Positions 1 to 11,747 of a stretch of 64,000 bases of DNA are shown piece by piece. The position numbers were made by a program, and so were the translations under genes. The notes beneath the pieces were generated by a model. It saw only the letters and a list, made by a program, of their open reading frames with translations, did not search any database and was not told the DNA's origin. Numbering within the stretch: the first letter of the stretch is position 1; each line of letters starts with the position of its first letter. Origin of the DNA: Deinandra increscens subsp. villosa (Eukaryota; Streptophyta; Magnoliopsida; Asterales; Asteraceae); assembly GCA_039602395.1 (NCBI GenBank), contig JBCNJP010000203.1, forward strand, positions 62,001 through 126,000, given 5' to 3'.

Positions 1-426
1 ATGATTATTCAGAATAGGATTAGTCTACGATCCTAGGTCTTAGGTCATGTGTTTGATGTCTTATAGCTAAGTCATTAATTCATGGATACTTTGTTGTGGC
101 TATGGTTTAAAGTGCAGATTTAGTCTCTAGAGACTATGTATCCATTAGACAGTTAAGTTGCGATAAGTCAATGTCAGGTTTAGGTAATGCAAGATAGTGA
201 TCAGTCTTAGATAATATCTATTTTCTCATATCTGATTATCAATATCATTTATGCTCAAATTTCATATTTACTATTAGTCAATAAGAATTGTGGCAAGATC
301 TTAGTGATGTTATCTAGGTTAAGTTTTGATTACACCGTTGCTTCCATAGTTCCACCCTGGGTCATTCTTTAATACTGCCATACGATATGTATGCTTTCCT
401 AAATGCATGCGTAGAAAATATGAGTT
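1..426. other. Unassigned flank left of CopA-1
   Basis: No reading frame of useful length, LTR end or recognisable domain is visible. The stretch is AT-rich and ends at the 5-bp target duplication AGGTT (427-431) of CopA-1. Because the other side of CopA-1 is a gypsy protease remnant, this may be diverged gypsy sequence, but I see no positive evidence. Confidence 0.4.
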
Positions 427-431
427 AGGTT

Positions 432-796
432 TGTAAGTACCTAGACAGATCTTACTACTGCATGATTCGGTCAATCGATGAAGAAGAACGTAAATAAAGC
501 TTGGCTTTATTGATTCACAAAGAGATTATAGTTCTAGAGAGAGAAACACACTGATCTACACACAGTTAAAAAGATAGGACTCACAGACCTCTCTAACACT
601 CTTTAACACGAACTACTTATAGTAACAACATACTGGCCGGCGTACCAACTAGCGGACCAATTGGTACGGGCGTACCAATTGGTACGGCGGACCATTGGTA
701 CGACCACTAGTGTATGTTGACCTTTTGACTCACAAACTCGCTTTATTCTAGTTACAATATACGAGACACAATGTAGCATAGGAATATGCTCTAAGA
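432..796 (-). repeat. CopA-1 3' LTR
   Basis: This copy pairs with 14432-14775. On the minus strand the expected TG start is decayed to TC (plus strand ends ...CTAAGA), and the LTR ends in TACA. It is about 20 bp longer than the 5' LTR, mainly through one extra 18-bp palindromic unit near 671-688. A purine-rich tract (AAGGGAAAG on the minus strand) lies just upstream at about 797-810. Confidence 0.88.
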
Positions 797-2425
797 AACT
801 TTCCCTTAATGTGTAATGTATCTATTCTAACTAAACTTCAGTCTTAAATCTTCAGCATCACTACATCTGATCTTCAACTTGAAATCTTATCAGAAGTAGA
901 GCTTGCATTGCTGGATCAGTCTTAAACATTCGTTGAACTTCAAGATCCACTTGTGAAAGATATTACAACCCCCCCCCCCTTTCACCATGCTTGAGTCATA
1001 TCACATAGAACTTGCATTTTTGAAGACAGAAATGCGGCTTTCTTTTTTTTGAAAATTAAATTAATCTTGACGCAAAACTTCTCTTCAAGAATCCAAGATA
1101 TAGTTTTGAAAACATAATTTTGTATCGTGTATCGATCGGTCGAAAAAAAATAAGAAATCTTTTTGGTTTTTTTGAAACTTTAAATCAAACCATACCAAAA
1201 ATCTTTTTGATTTTTTCTAAGTTTAAGCTAAAACACACCAAAAATCTTTTTGGATTTTATCATATATGAAACATAAAACCAATACAGAATCAGACACTAT
1301 TTTTGTCTTTTGCGAGAATGATCACAACTTGGGATCATATTGAACATAACATGCTGAAATACACTTCAGTTTCAATTACTTTAGCACACAAGTCATGTCG
1401 ATTACTGGTATAATTTGTCCAACTTAAACTCAGGCAAAATCATACTCATAACATCTAGATATGTTATTGTATTGATTAGATTGCTTTGACCAGTGTACCC
1501 CACACTATCAGACATACTCAGATATGTTTTTGCTTATCACACTTTGTGATTTCACTTGTGATTTAACACATAGTGATTGAATTCATGATATAATCAACCG
1601 TGTTCCATGCAAAAAGAAACAAGAATATTAAATCGTCTACCTTTAGGTCGATCTTTCGATACGCAGATACGACATCGGTTTTAACAAAATAAGAAAATAA
1701 AAAAGAGTTGAAATTGTATAATTTAACAACATTCAGGTCGGTCTTGTGGACACGCAGAGAAAGTCCGATGAATTATATGAAACACCAAAGAAAATAAATC
1801 AGGACGTCAAACGAACAACAATCAGGTCGATCTTTCGATACGTAGAGAGTCCGATCGTTTGACAAAATAAAGAAAATCAAACAAGCTTAAATCTTTGCAA
1901 ATTGAACACATGTATACACAATGACTTCTCATTTTCTTTTTCACATATCTTTTTCTTGATATCTTGAAATACACATCAAGATGTAGTCCACTTGGTCAAG
2001 CATTTGTATTTAATGTATATCACATCTGAATACTTTCTGATTTAATGCCGAGCCTACCAAGCACATCGAACAATGATCTTATGGCGTTTTCATTTAGTTT
2101 ATCCATGAGCCAGACACGTAAGCCAATGTACCATCATTTCCCAATTATGTTAGATACAATTTCTCATTTTTCAATGTTTTTGTATTTTTATAGTTTTTCT
2201 CCACCTTAAAATGAAAACTCTATTTTTGGAATTTTCATTTATAACAAAAACACAAAGACAATATTTTTGGTTTTTTAATTCTCTCCCCCTAAAATACATA
2301 CAAAAAGTCATTAAAGAAAAAAAATTGACCTTTTGATAATGATACTATTCAGTTTAAGCTTCTAGAAAAACTTTCAATTTTGTAATATGAAGCAGTGAAT
2401 TTAAATTACGCAAGAAACTCCACTA
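797..2425 (-). other. CopA-1 3' untranslated region
   Basis: About 1.6 kb without coding potential that matches, in order, the 3' regions of CopA-2 (30005-31620) and CopA-mini (60716-62005). It carries the triple stem-loop module and T- or A-rich stretches. Conservation of this region across copies with different coding states suggests it acts in cis. Confidence 0.7.
1628..1863 (-). ncRNA. Triple stem-loop module in CopA-1 3' UTR
   Basis: Three units at 1628-1685, 1716-1779 and 1806-1863 share a common core (AGGTCGATCTTTCGATACG on the plus strand, or variants) but have different flanking arms. The arms at 1806-1814 and 1855-1863 are a perfect GTCAAACGA / TCGTTTGAC pair. The other two stems are imperfect but still pairable. 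Inside each core a small hairpin can form: ATC-GAAA-GAT in two units and GTC-loop-GAC in the middle one, read in element orientation. The structure is inferred by eye; no folding was run. Confidence 0.6.
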
Positions 2426-3490
2426 TTAGCAACTGATTGAAGCTTGAACTTCACAATCACCGATAGGTCTTCTTGAAGTAACTGCACACTGGACAAAATG
2501 ATTAGTTTTTAAATGACCCAAAGCACACAACTTCTGGTCGACCAGTGTCTTCAAGAAAATCATTTGCAGCCTTGCTGACCACCTTAGGTCGCCACTGCAT
2601 TTTTCCTTATTTAGTTTCAACTGAGTCATCATCAGCTGATGAACCACCAACTCTTGAATCAAATTTGAAAAATTGTTTCTTTTTATATTTACTTTTGGAA
2701 GGTCTTGACTCAGTAAAAATTCTGCATGATTCATCAATAATTGTGGCAGATTTAGTAGAAAATGTTCTTTTGACAGTTTCAGGACAATCGTGTGCCATAT
2801 GTCCCTTTCAAAGACATTGATAACACAAAAGATATGATCATTTTGGTATTCGTTTTTCCTGAACTAGATGACACATATCATCAGACTCAAAAGAATCATA
2901 AAAATCATCAAATACTTGAAACCTATTCGCATAAACACATTTGGAAGTAGGAATTCGAGGTGTTGAATTTGATCCAGACGATGAAAATTCTTTCGGAGAA
3001 CTTTCAGGTGAATCCTTCTTCTTTTGTTTTCCCCCGAATCCTTTTTCCATGATAGAAATGAATACCTGTGCTAAATGATAGATTTTTTTCAAGATTGGTA
3101 TCTTTCTTCTCCTTTGGAGTCTTCTTGGGCATATTCTTCTTGGCATTCTTCTCAAGACTCTGATTATTATTACCCAAACCAGATCGTTTGTAACCGGGTA
3201 ACTTTGACACTTCGACTTGAGAACTAGAAAGACCAGCTTTAGCAGCTTGAGTAAATTTAGCTTTAATACCCTTTAAGTTGTTTGCTGTTACCAAGTCAGC
3301 AACAACATGTTCTTCAGACTCCTTCTCTTCATCTTTTTCACTTTCCACTTGCTTGTAAGATGACCTAGATTTCTTCTTTTTAGATTTCTCAATAGCAAAT
3401 TCAGAAAAATCACCATTTGCATCAGAAAAATTAAGATCAGCTAAAGGATCAGATTGAATAACTGGATGTGGAATCTGATTGTATTCTTTG
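2426..3490 (-). pseudogene. CopA-1 Gag C-terminal part (broken)
   Basis: Downstream half of the CopA-1 gag, separated from its N-terminal half (11748-13865) by Ath-1. It contains a lysine/glutamate-rich disordered region, a patch SGSNSTPRIPTSK matching the CopA-2 segment SGGSNSTPKSPTSK, and a second zinc knuckle with CYQC...GHMAHDC at about 2780-2815. The closing motif WRPKVVSK...DTGRPE also matches CopA-2. At least two frameshifts (about 3010 and 2830) and several stops break it. The role would be nucleic-acid binding inside virus-like particles. Confidence 0.75.
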
Positions 3491-3495
3491 CTTTC

Positions 3496-5123
3496 TAATG
3501 TGTTGCAAACACATCTCATTTCCGGTGTCTTTTGTGTTTATATTTGAGTCAATGTGAGTCGGTTTGCAGTTGTTTTAATTGTTTTTAGTTAAAGTTTGTG
3601 CCTTTGGGTCCTTTTTATATTTTTATGTAAGTTTTGCAGTTTTGATGAATTCCCGAGGCCACGAGAAAAGAATAAGAAGAAAAGAAGGAAAAGAGCTGAA
3701 CAAGTGGTCTCAGGCGTATCGCCTGGGACCTGATGAGCAGTAGGCGATACGCCCGGAAAGTGGAAGTCAACAAAAGTCATAAGTCGGTTTGACCGACTGT
3801 TTTGTCGCGTAGCATAGGCGGTAGGCGTATCGCCTGGAGAGAACACACCTCGCAAGCGATACGCTTGGCGGCCTCAAAACCCGCAAAAGAAGGTTTCGCG
3901 ATATAAAATTCGGGTTTTAGGGTTTCAGTTCGAGAGTACACGACTTGCAGACGGCAGAGAGCGATCCAGAGGCGATTTCAAGAGCAGAAGAGACTAGGAA
4001 TCAAGGGGAATTCAAGGGTGGATCCATTCTTCATCACCAAATCAATAACGGGTTCATCTAATCTCTTTCGATTTCTAGATTTTATCATGTTAGGGCTTAA
4101 AGTTCTGATTTTTATTATGTTTTCTGTACTTGACATGATTGTTGGCTAAACTCTTTGAGCCACCTAGACTCGTATTGATGATTTTGATCTTTTGATTACT
4201 TTGTTCGGTTTTATGACTAATTGATTGATGTACTTTCCTATTAAACTCCATGGTTGCTATGATTGAATGCATATGTGAATTGTTGATTGGGTTTATAGTT
4301 GTTGATTGATGCACTCTTTACCTTCGAATGTCTTTCGGTCTAGGTAATTTGTCTAAAGTAGCTAGCTTTAGGGTTGGTTGCAGTTAGAGTGGTTTAGGAG
4401 ACGTCTTGAACTATTGCATTGGTTAATATTTATTCATTTGATTGCAATTTGCTGCCCTAATTAGACAAGCCGGAAGGTGATAGTTAGGTAGGTTAGTTGG
4501 GTTGCTTAGTGGAATAGGATCACATCGCCATCGGAAGAGGGATGCCCTAGGAAATTAGGTAACTTGCTAATTCTTGTCGTTCATAGTAATTCATGGTAGC
4601 TCCAGCTAGCTTAAGGTGCCTTAGATTGTTTCGAGGGTGGTTAGGTCTAGTTGAGGTTGGATGTACCCGCAAGGTGAACTCCTGTTCGAGCGTTAGGATT
4701 GCATGCTAGGAAGTACTTAAAAGGTGAACTAGCCACCATCAGATTAGTCATAACCGATTGAAGTTGTCATTAGTGATTAGGATTCTGAGTCTAGGTGGTA
4801 TCTTTCTCTGTTCTGAAGGTTGTTCTTAGGTTTCCTGCTGTCCGTTTGTAGTTGCGTTAGTTAATTTTAATTCAAATCAAATCTCAAATCAAAACCCAAA
4901 TTACTCAGTATTTCCAATTTCTAGGTCTAGGTTAAGTCTTTGTCTTTAGAGTGTCCTTAGGGTTCGATATTCCCGGTCTTCCTTAGCTTTACTACGATCC
5001 GACAGGTACACTTGCCTTAGGGTTCGGTTCAGTTTTAGGGTTTTCGGTAAAATTTAGGTGTGTCTAGGTCTAGGTTTAGGTCTAGGTTTTAGTAGCATTT
5101 TTAGGTACGTTCCGAGCACATCA
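3496..5123 (+). repeat. Ath-1 5' LTR
   Basis: This 1.63 kb repeat is nearly identical to 10119-11742. It starts TAATGTG (the partner has TGATGTG) and ends GAGCACATCA. A TATA-like GATATAAAA sits at 3899-3907, after the palindromic motif cluster at 3712-3868, and is followed by a pyrimidine/AG-rich leader, so transcription probably starts near 3930. Confidence 0.92.
3712..3868 (+). repeat. Clustered palindromic motif GGCGTATCGCC in Ath-1 5' LTR
   Basis: Four sites alternate in orientation: AGGCGTATCGCCTGG near 3714, AGGCGATACGCCCGG near 3742, AGGCGTATCGCCTGG near 3823 and AAGCGATACGCTTGG near 3853. The best form is a dyad with 7-bp arms around TAT. The cluster lies just upstream of the TATA-like box and is repeated in the 3' LTR at about 10335-10492. 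Confidence 0.85.
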
Positions 5124-5129
5124 AGTTTT

Positions 5130-5147
5130 TGGCGCCGTTGCCGGGGA
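5130..5147 (+). promoter_or_regulatory. Ath-1 primer binding site
   Basis: TGGCGCCGTTGCCGGGGA begins six bases after the 5' LTR. This sequence is the primer site commonly seen in Athila-lineage elements, where a tRNA 3' end primes minus-strand DNA synthesis. Confidence 0.9.
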
Positions 5148-5303
5148 CACTTGGCGATTGGCAAGATTAACTTAGGTCGTCGTTAGGAAATTTGAGTCTT
5201 TTTGGTTTGTCCGTGTCTAGAGTCTTAGGGTTTCCGTTTTTGAGTCTAGATTTTTAGGTTTAATTTTTCTTTTAATTTTTCTTTGAGTCAGTTTCCCCAT
5301 TTT

Positions 5304-8069
5304 ATGCCACACACCCGTTCACGAGGTCCCCCTGAGCTTGTCACCACTTTCTGATCCTGACGCGGATATTCGTGAGCGGTTTCGCCTTCTACGCACGGAG
5401 CTAGAGGCTTTCATCATTTCCACCACCCACTCCAAACCATCCTCTTCATCCACACAAATCGAACGCGACACCAAACCCATTCCATTCCCCGATTTATCAT
5501 CCATGGCGGCACGTCGCACCGTCCACGAGCAGGCTAGCGCCGGAGTCACCGAGGCCCGGTTTGCTATTGCACAGCCTGACTATTGCCAACACCGCGAATT
5601 GGCAAGTTCCGTCCCACGTCATCAACGCTTTGACGCATTCCATTCAGTTTCATGGACGTGAGGACAAAGATGCACCGACGCATATTTCTCGTTTCATTCG
5701 TATCTGCAACACGTTCGGACTCACCGGAGTCGCGAACGACATCATCTATCTTGCGTCTGTTTCCATTCTCCCTTACGTCTCGAGCCGCCGAGTGGCTTGA
5801 GACGCTTCCGCCGAACTCGATCGCCACCTGGGACGATCTGACCGCTAAAATTCCTGAAGAAGTACCATCCCCCAGCCAAGGCTTCACGTACTCGGGAGGA
5901 AATCCACTCATTTCAGCATGGATCCCGACGAGCCTTATTCTGTCGCATACGAGCGATTCAACACCCTTCTGAGTAGATGTCCGCAACACGGGTTGACGGA
6001 CTGGGCGATCATAGAAAAGTTCTATAATGGACTTCCTTATTCTGTTCAGAAGGAGTTCAATATTTCGGCTGGAGGACATATGATGGAGAAGCTCACTGTT
6101 GACGAATGCAAATCACTTTTTGAGAGCTTCGCACTTGCTGAACAGCAGGCACCCGGAGGTCGGAGAGCCACCTTGGCCCCGACTAGATCACTCGCACCAT
6201 CTACATCTACCCGGGGTGTCAATCACATTGGCTCAGAAACCATGTCACCTAGGGAGTTAGAGAATATTTACAAAGCTTTAGAAGAAATCAAACTCCACAT
6301 CAAAGCCAAATGTGAGCTGTGTAGAGGCGCTCATGACACTCGAGACTGCCCGCTTGCTCCCGCTGAGCAGGTGGACTACATTGGAAACCGAAACCAGTTC
6401 GGTAATTCGTTCCAGTCTGGGTGGAGGAGTGGCCAAAATTCAGGATGGCGAGAGGGAGGAAATCCACCTGGTTTTCAGCCGAGGTATAATCAGAGTGGTG
6501 GAGGAAACGAGGGGCCGACTATGAAGGAGCTCACAGAGCTGGTCATGAACCAAACGCAGATTTTGCAGCAGATGAACGCAAGAGATGAGGCCACACAGAA
6601 GAAGCTAGCGGAGCATGACACGTTACTGAGAAATCAACAAGCTTCGTTCCTGGATTTGCAGCGTTCGGTGGGTGATATCGCGAAGCAGCTGAAGGAGCTT
6701 AATTCCCGTGGAGGTCAATTTTCTGGTAGTACTTATAAGAACCCCAATGCTAATGTTAGTGCCATCACTACTAGGAGCGGGAGAGTGGTCCAGAGTCCAT
6801 CACCGGCGGTAGTTGATGAAGAGCCGGTCGATGAGGAGATTGAGTTAGAGACGCCTGGCGGGAGGGTGCACGAGAGCGTTACGCCAGCAAGTACCGCACC
6901 TAACGTCGAGGTTGAGGGAGTGAAGAGACCATCGGATGGAGAGAAGCCACTGAAGTGGGAGGCGGTGAGAGAGAAGAAAAGAGTCCGTTTTGCGCCTCAG
7001 CCGATCACGGCCGATGATTTGAAGCGTGTGCCTTATCCTGAACGATTAATCCAACAGAAGAATGCGCGTGAATATGGGCAGTTCTTAGAGCTTCTTAAGC
7101 AGCTTAGGGTTACATTACCTTTTACTGATGTTATTAAACAAATGCCTAAGTATGCTAAATTTCTAAAAGACATGTTAACAAATAAAAAGAAGCTTGAAAG
7201 TTTTTCTGATGTTACACTTGATGTCCAATGTTCTGCTGTAGTCCAGAATAGGTTACCTGAGAAATTGACTGATCCTGGTACATTTACAATTCCGTGCTCT
7301 TTTGGTGATTCGTCTGTTACTTGTGCTTTAGCTGATCTAGGTGCCTCTATTAATGTTATGCCATATTCTGTTTTCATGCACCTAGGATTAGGCGAGTTAG
7401 AGCCGACTAGGATGACGATTTCGTTTAGCAGATAGGTCGATTGTTAGGCCCAAAGGAATAGTGGAAAATGTGCTTGTTCAAATTGATAAATTTTTGTTCC
7501 CTATAGACTTTGTGGTAGTTGACAGTGCATATGATGCTAGTTGCCCTTTGATTTTAGGTAGGCCTTTCCTTAGGACCGCCCGGGCGCTAGTTGATGTTTT
7601 TGCGGGCACGATTACTTTGAGGGTTGACCATGAGAGTGTAGTGTTTGAAGTGGGTAGACGTGAGGATAGGGGCACCGAATCGGTGTGTTTGATAGGTACT
7701 TTTATGTCCTTCATAGATCTTGTGGTTGTAGGAAATCGGTTGGATGATGATGAGTTTGAAGAGGATGAGTGTGGGGAGGACACCGGGGGGTTAGTTGAGT
7801 TAGTTGATAAAAATGAAATTTTTGACCCATTAGGAGAACCCGGTGAGGTAGTTGAGAAGGTAGGTGAGGTAGTTGAGGATGAAGTTGTGATAGAGAATAA
7901 GTGTGGGGAAGATCTAGGAGGGTTAGAGATTTTAGTTGATAAGAGTGATCATTTTGACCCGTTAGGAGAGCCCGTGGAGTTGGTGACTGTGGAGAGTGAG
8001 TTGATAGTTGACGAGGTAGTTAGAAGAGCCACACTTGGTGATTTAGGTATTTTGGATGATGAGGATTGA
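5304..8069 (+). pseudogene. Ath-1 gag-protease, multiply frameshifted
   Basis: Translation can start at MPHTRSRGPPEL (5304). The frame then shifts near 5335, 5575, 5755 and 5870-5915 before a long open stretch from 5918 to 7435. The capsid region (5560-6150) shows the gag signature RAAEWLETLPPNSIATWDDL and FYNGLPYSVQKEFN. A degenerate zinc knuckle CELCRGAHDTRDC follows at 6310-6350. The protease motif ADLGASINVMP lies at 7330-7363 and continues after another frameshift at about 7425 (ILGRPFLRTARALVD, 7547-7592). An acidic tail with two repeats of FDPLGEP ends at 8069. RT and later domains are absent. It is unlikely to make a functional polyprotein. Confidence 0.85.
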
Positions 8070-10118
8070 TGCTTAGTTCAAGTGTGGGGAGGTTAGCATG
8101 TGATTGTTAGCTACACATGACCCGGAATTGAGTTTTCTAGGTAAATGTTGATTTTCTTCCGGGTAGGTAAAGTTCAGTGCTTTATGGGGTAGGAAGTCAG
8201 TTAGGGAAGGTTAGGATGTTGTTGAGAGTGGTAAAGTTCAGTTGCTTTATGGGGTAGGAAGTTAGCTAGAGGTTGTTCGGATAGAAACCGGGTGGAAACC
8301 GGTAGTTTGGTGAGTCAAAGATGTGAAGTCTAAGCCTCCGGATGTTTTGGGAGGTTGTGTCTTCTGATTTGAGCTAATTGATACAGTGCCCGGGGGTTGT
8401 ATAGTTATTGTATTTGTGTCTTTCAATTTCTGCAATTTTTTTTGTTTTTCGTGCATGTTGCGTCTTTTGTTTTTGTGTTTTTGTGTTTGCAGGTTACTTT
8501 GGAGATTCGAGCTTTGAGGAATATGAGATGTGCAGGTCAAAAAATTGAAGATCTGGACTGAGATTTCGACTATAGGAGCTGTTGGAGCAAAAGGAGATAG
8601 AAAATTTTTGGGGTCAAATTCCAAAAATTCCCTGGAAATCACGTTCCAAGCGTATCGCCTGGAGGTTGGTAGGTTATAGGCGATACGCGTGGAAGTCCCA
8701 TGCGGGCCGGTTGTTTGCAGCTCCAGGCGTATCGCCTGGGAGATGCATGGTTGTAGGCGATACGCCTGGAGGAGGTAAGTCAGAAAAATTTTCAAATTTT
8801 AATCTTTATTTTATTTCTGTTTACCGGAGTTGCGATGGATCGTTGTTGGTTGCTGTGCTGAGTCTCTGGAGTTTCAGGTGAACACGTTTCAACTTATCTT
8901 GTTTTATTTTTAGTTTGTATTTATTTTTGTTTTTTTTTGTGCTTTTATTTCTGCGTTATTTTTGTTCCATTCCACATTGAGGGCAATGTGTAATTCAAGT
9001 GTGGGGATGGGATACGTTCGTATGTAGTCTTGAGTCTTTTATTTTTGGTGTGTTATTGAGTCATAAAATTTTGAAAAATTGAGAAAAATTGAAAAATTGT
9101 TCAAAAATGTCCGAGATTCTGGCTGCATTTTAAATGGAAAATGATAGGAACTGGGATTTGATTGTCTATCTTGTGCTTAAATGTTAATTAATGATTAATT
9201 TGGGAAAAGTGGATAAGTTTGGTTGAATGGAAAACATTACTAGACTATGATGTGTCGGTAGGCCCAGCTGACCTAGGAGTAGCTTAAATAGCCTGTGTGT
9301 TTATTGTTGTATAAATATGCTAATCAGTCTGCTAGTGGGTTCCCATTTTAGGAGTGATAGGGATACTGAATCTGATGATTAGGAGGAAAGAGACCGCTTT
9401 AGGCTAGATACTCCTATGTCCTTAGAATATCCAATGAGCATGTAGTTAATAATTTGGTTAATGCATTTAGAGTGAAGGAGCAAAATACTCATGTACGAAC
9501 TAAGGATAGTATCCCGTGGTAAGTACCTCTGATGATGTTCCGGATCTCGCGGGCAAAATACTCACGTATGATTTCGGGGGTAAGACCTTGTGAAAGAATA
9601 CCTCTGATGATGTCCGTTGGTAAGTTAGGTAAAATTGACCAATTATAGTAAAAAAAAATGAAAAAAATGGAAAAGAAAAAAAATGTGTAAAGTAGTGAAT
9701 AAATGCTCAAAAAGTTGCATATCAATAAATAGTTATTCTTTGGACATCCTAGTATCTGGTTTAAAGGGGGGGGGGTGGGTGGAAATATATAAATGTAAAT
9801 CATTATTACCCTTTGCTTTGACTGAATATGATTCGGTAATAGGTTGAACTAGAGCTTTCTTTAGTGGGATCCATTGCGACTGAACTTATATCTGGTAATT
9901 TCATAAACACATGGGGGCGAAAGAAAAGGTTGGTGGTTGGGTTTAATCGGATAGAAATATCGGCAATCGTAGTTAGTGTGTTAGTACATTATGGTGTGTG
10001 GAATTGTTTTGGTGGACTGTTAATTTTAAATGTTGAAATGTTGTAGAAGTCAATTTCCTGGTTATGATTCCATTGCAGTATTTTTCGAGGACGAAAAAAG
10101 AGTCAGTGTGGCGATGTT
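8070..10118 (+). other. Ath-1 3' untranslated region
   Basis: Two kilobases with no credible gene. It contains a second cluster of the Ath palindrome (8645-8775), purine-tract-like sites TTCAAGTGTGGGGA at about 8078 and 8994, imperfect tandem repeats around 9480-9640, a G run at 9767-9776, and a purine-rich stretch (10087-10102) before the 3' LTR. In other Athila elements the GAGGAC...AGTGTGGGG context marks the polypurine tract. Confidence 0.7.
8645..8775 (+). repeat. Second GGCGTATCGCC cluster, in Ath-1 3' UTR
   Basis: Four sites, again alternating: AGCGTATCGCCTGG near 8650, AGGCGATACGCGTGG near 8678, CCAGGCGTATCGCCTGG near 8723 (a full 17-bp dyad) and AGGCGATACGCCTGG near 8755. Neighbouring sequence does not resemble the LTR cluster, so the motif recurs without its context. 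Confidence 0.82.
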
Positions 10119-11742
10119 TGATGTGTTGCAAACACATCTCATTTCCGGTGTCTTTTGTGTTTATATTTGAGTCAATGTGAGTCGGTTTGCAGTTGTTTTA
10201 ATTGTTTTTAGTTAAAGTTTGTGCCTTTGTGTCCTTTTTATATTTTTATGTAAGTTTTGCAGGTTTTGATGAATTCCCGAGGCCACGAGAAAAGAATAGA
10301 AGAAAAGAAGGAAAAGAGCTGAACAAGTGGTCCCAGGCGTATCGCCTGGGACCTGATGAGCAGTAGGCGATACGCCCGGAAAGTGGAAGTCAACAAAAGT
10401 CATAAGTCGGTTTGACCGACTGTTTTGTCGCGGCATAGGTGGCTAGGCGTATCGCCTGGAGAGAACACACCTCGCAAGCGATACGCTTGGAGGTCTAAAA
10501 CCCGCAAAAGAAGGTTTCGCGATATAAAATTGGGTTTTAGGGTTTCAGTTCGAGAGTACACGACTTGCAGACGGCAGAGAGCGATCCAGAGGCGATTTCA
10601 AGAGCAGAAGAGACTAGGAATCAAGGGGAATTCAAGGGTGGATCCATTCTTCATCACCAAATCAATAACGGGTTCATCTAATCTCTTTCGATTTCTAGAT
10701 TTTATCATGTTAGGGCTTAAAGTTCTGATTTTTATTATGTTTTCTGTACTTGACATGATTGTTGGCTAAACTCTTTGAGCCACCTAGACTCGTATTGATG
10801 ATTTTGATCTTTTGATTACTTTGTTCGGTTTTATGACTAATTGATTGATGTACTTTCCTATTAAACTCCATGGTTGCTATGATTGAATGCATATGTGAAT
10901 TGTTGATTGGGTTTATAGTTGTTGATTGATGCACTCTTTACCTTCGAATGTCTTTCGGTCTAGGTAATTGTCTAAAGTAGCTAGCTTTAGGGTTGGTTGC
11001 GATAGAGTGGTTTAGGAGACGTCTTGAACTATTGCATTGGTTAATATTTATTCATTTGATTGCAATTTGCTGCCCTAATTAGACAAGCCGGAAGGTGATA
11101 GTTAGGTAGGTTAGTTGGGTTGCTTAGTGGAATAGGATCACATCGCCATCGGAAGAGGGATGCCCTAGGAAATTAGGTAACTTGCTAATTCTTGTCGTTC
11201 ATAGTAATTCATGGTAGCTCCAGCTAGCTTAAGGTGCCTTAGATTGTTTCGAGGGTGGTTAGGTCTAGTTGAGGTTGGATGTACCCGCAAGGTGAACTCC
11301 TGTTCGAGCGTTAGGATTGCACGCTAGGAAGTACTTAAAAGGTGAACTAGCCACCATCAGATTAGTCATAACCGATTGAAGTTGTCATTAGTGATTAGGA
11401 TTCTGAGTCTAGGTGGTATCTTTCTCTGTTCTGAAGGTTGTTCTTAGGTTTCCTGCTGTCCGTCTGTTAGTTGCGTTAGTTAATTTTAATTCAAATCAAA
11501 TCTCAAATCAAAACCCAAATTACTCAGTATTTCCAATTTCTAGGTCTAGGTTAAGTCTTTGTCTTTAGAGTGTCCTTAGGGTTCGATATTCCCGGTCTTC
11601 CTTAGCTTTACTACGATCCGACAGGTACACTTGCCTTAGGGTTCGATTCAGTTTTAGGGTTTTCGGTAAAATTTAGGTGTGTCTAGGTCTAGGTTTAGGT
11701 CTAGGTTTTAGTAGCATTTTTAGGTACGTTCCGAGCACATCA
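10119..11742 (+). repeat. Ath-1 3' LTR
   Basis: Partner of 3496-5123, with intact TG...CA ends. The differences visible by eye are single substitutions and 1-3 base indels, many next to short homopolymers. It carries the same motif cluster and TATA-like box (about 10520). TSD CTTTC follows at 11743-11747. Confidence 0.92.
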
Positions 11743-11747
11743 CTTTC

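Larger units (their letters stand above)
3496..11742 (+). mobile_element. Ath-1: Athila-type gypsy element lacking most of pol
   Basis: Long LTRs (3496-5123 and 10119-11742) are bounded by TSD CTTTC at 3491-3495 and 11743-11747. LTR termini are T(G/A)ATGTG...CACATCA. The primer site TGGCGCCGTTGCCGGGGA after the 5' LTR is the Athila-type sequence. The interior codes for gag and the aspartic protease only and then runs directly into a 3' untranslated region, so RT, RNase H and integrase are missing. The element lies inside CopA-1 gag in opposite orientation. The LTRs differ at roughly 15-20 sites over 1.6 kb by eye, so the insertion is fairly recent. Confidence 0.92.

Noticed and set aside
2545..2820. 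Plus-strand 91-codon frame in CopA-1
   Set aside because: Antisense of the gag C-terminal region; the minus strand has the zinc knuckle and matches CopA-2.
5564..6079. 171-codon minus-strand frame in Ath-1 gag
   Set aside because: Antisense shadow of gag with no recognisable domain.
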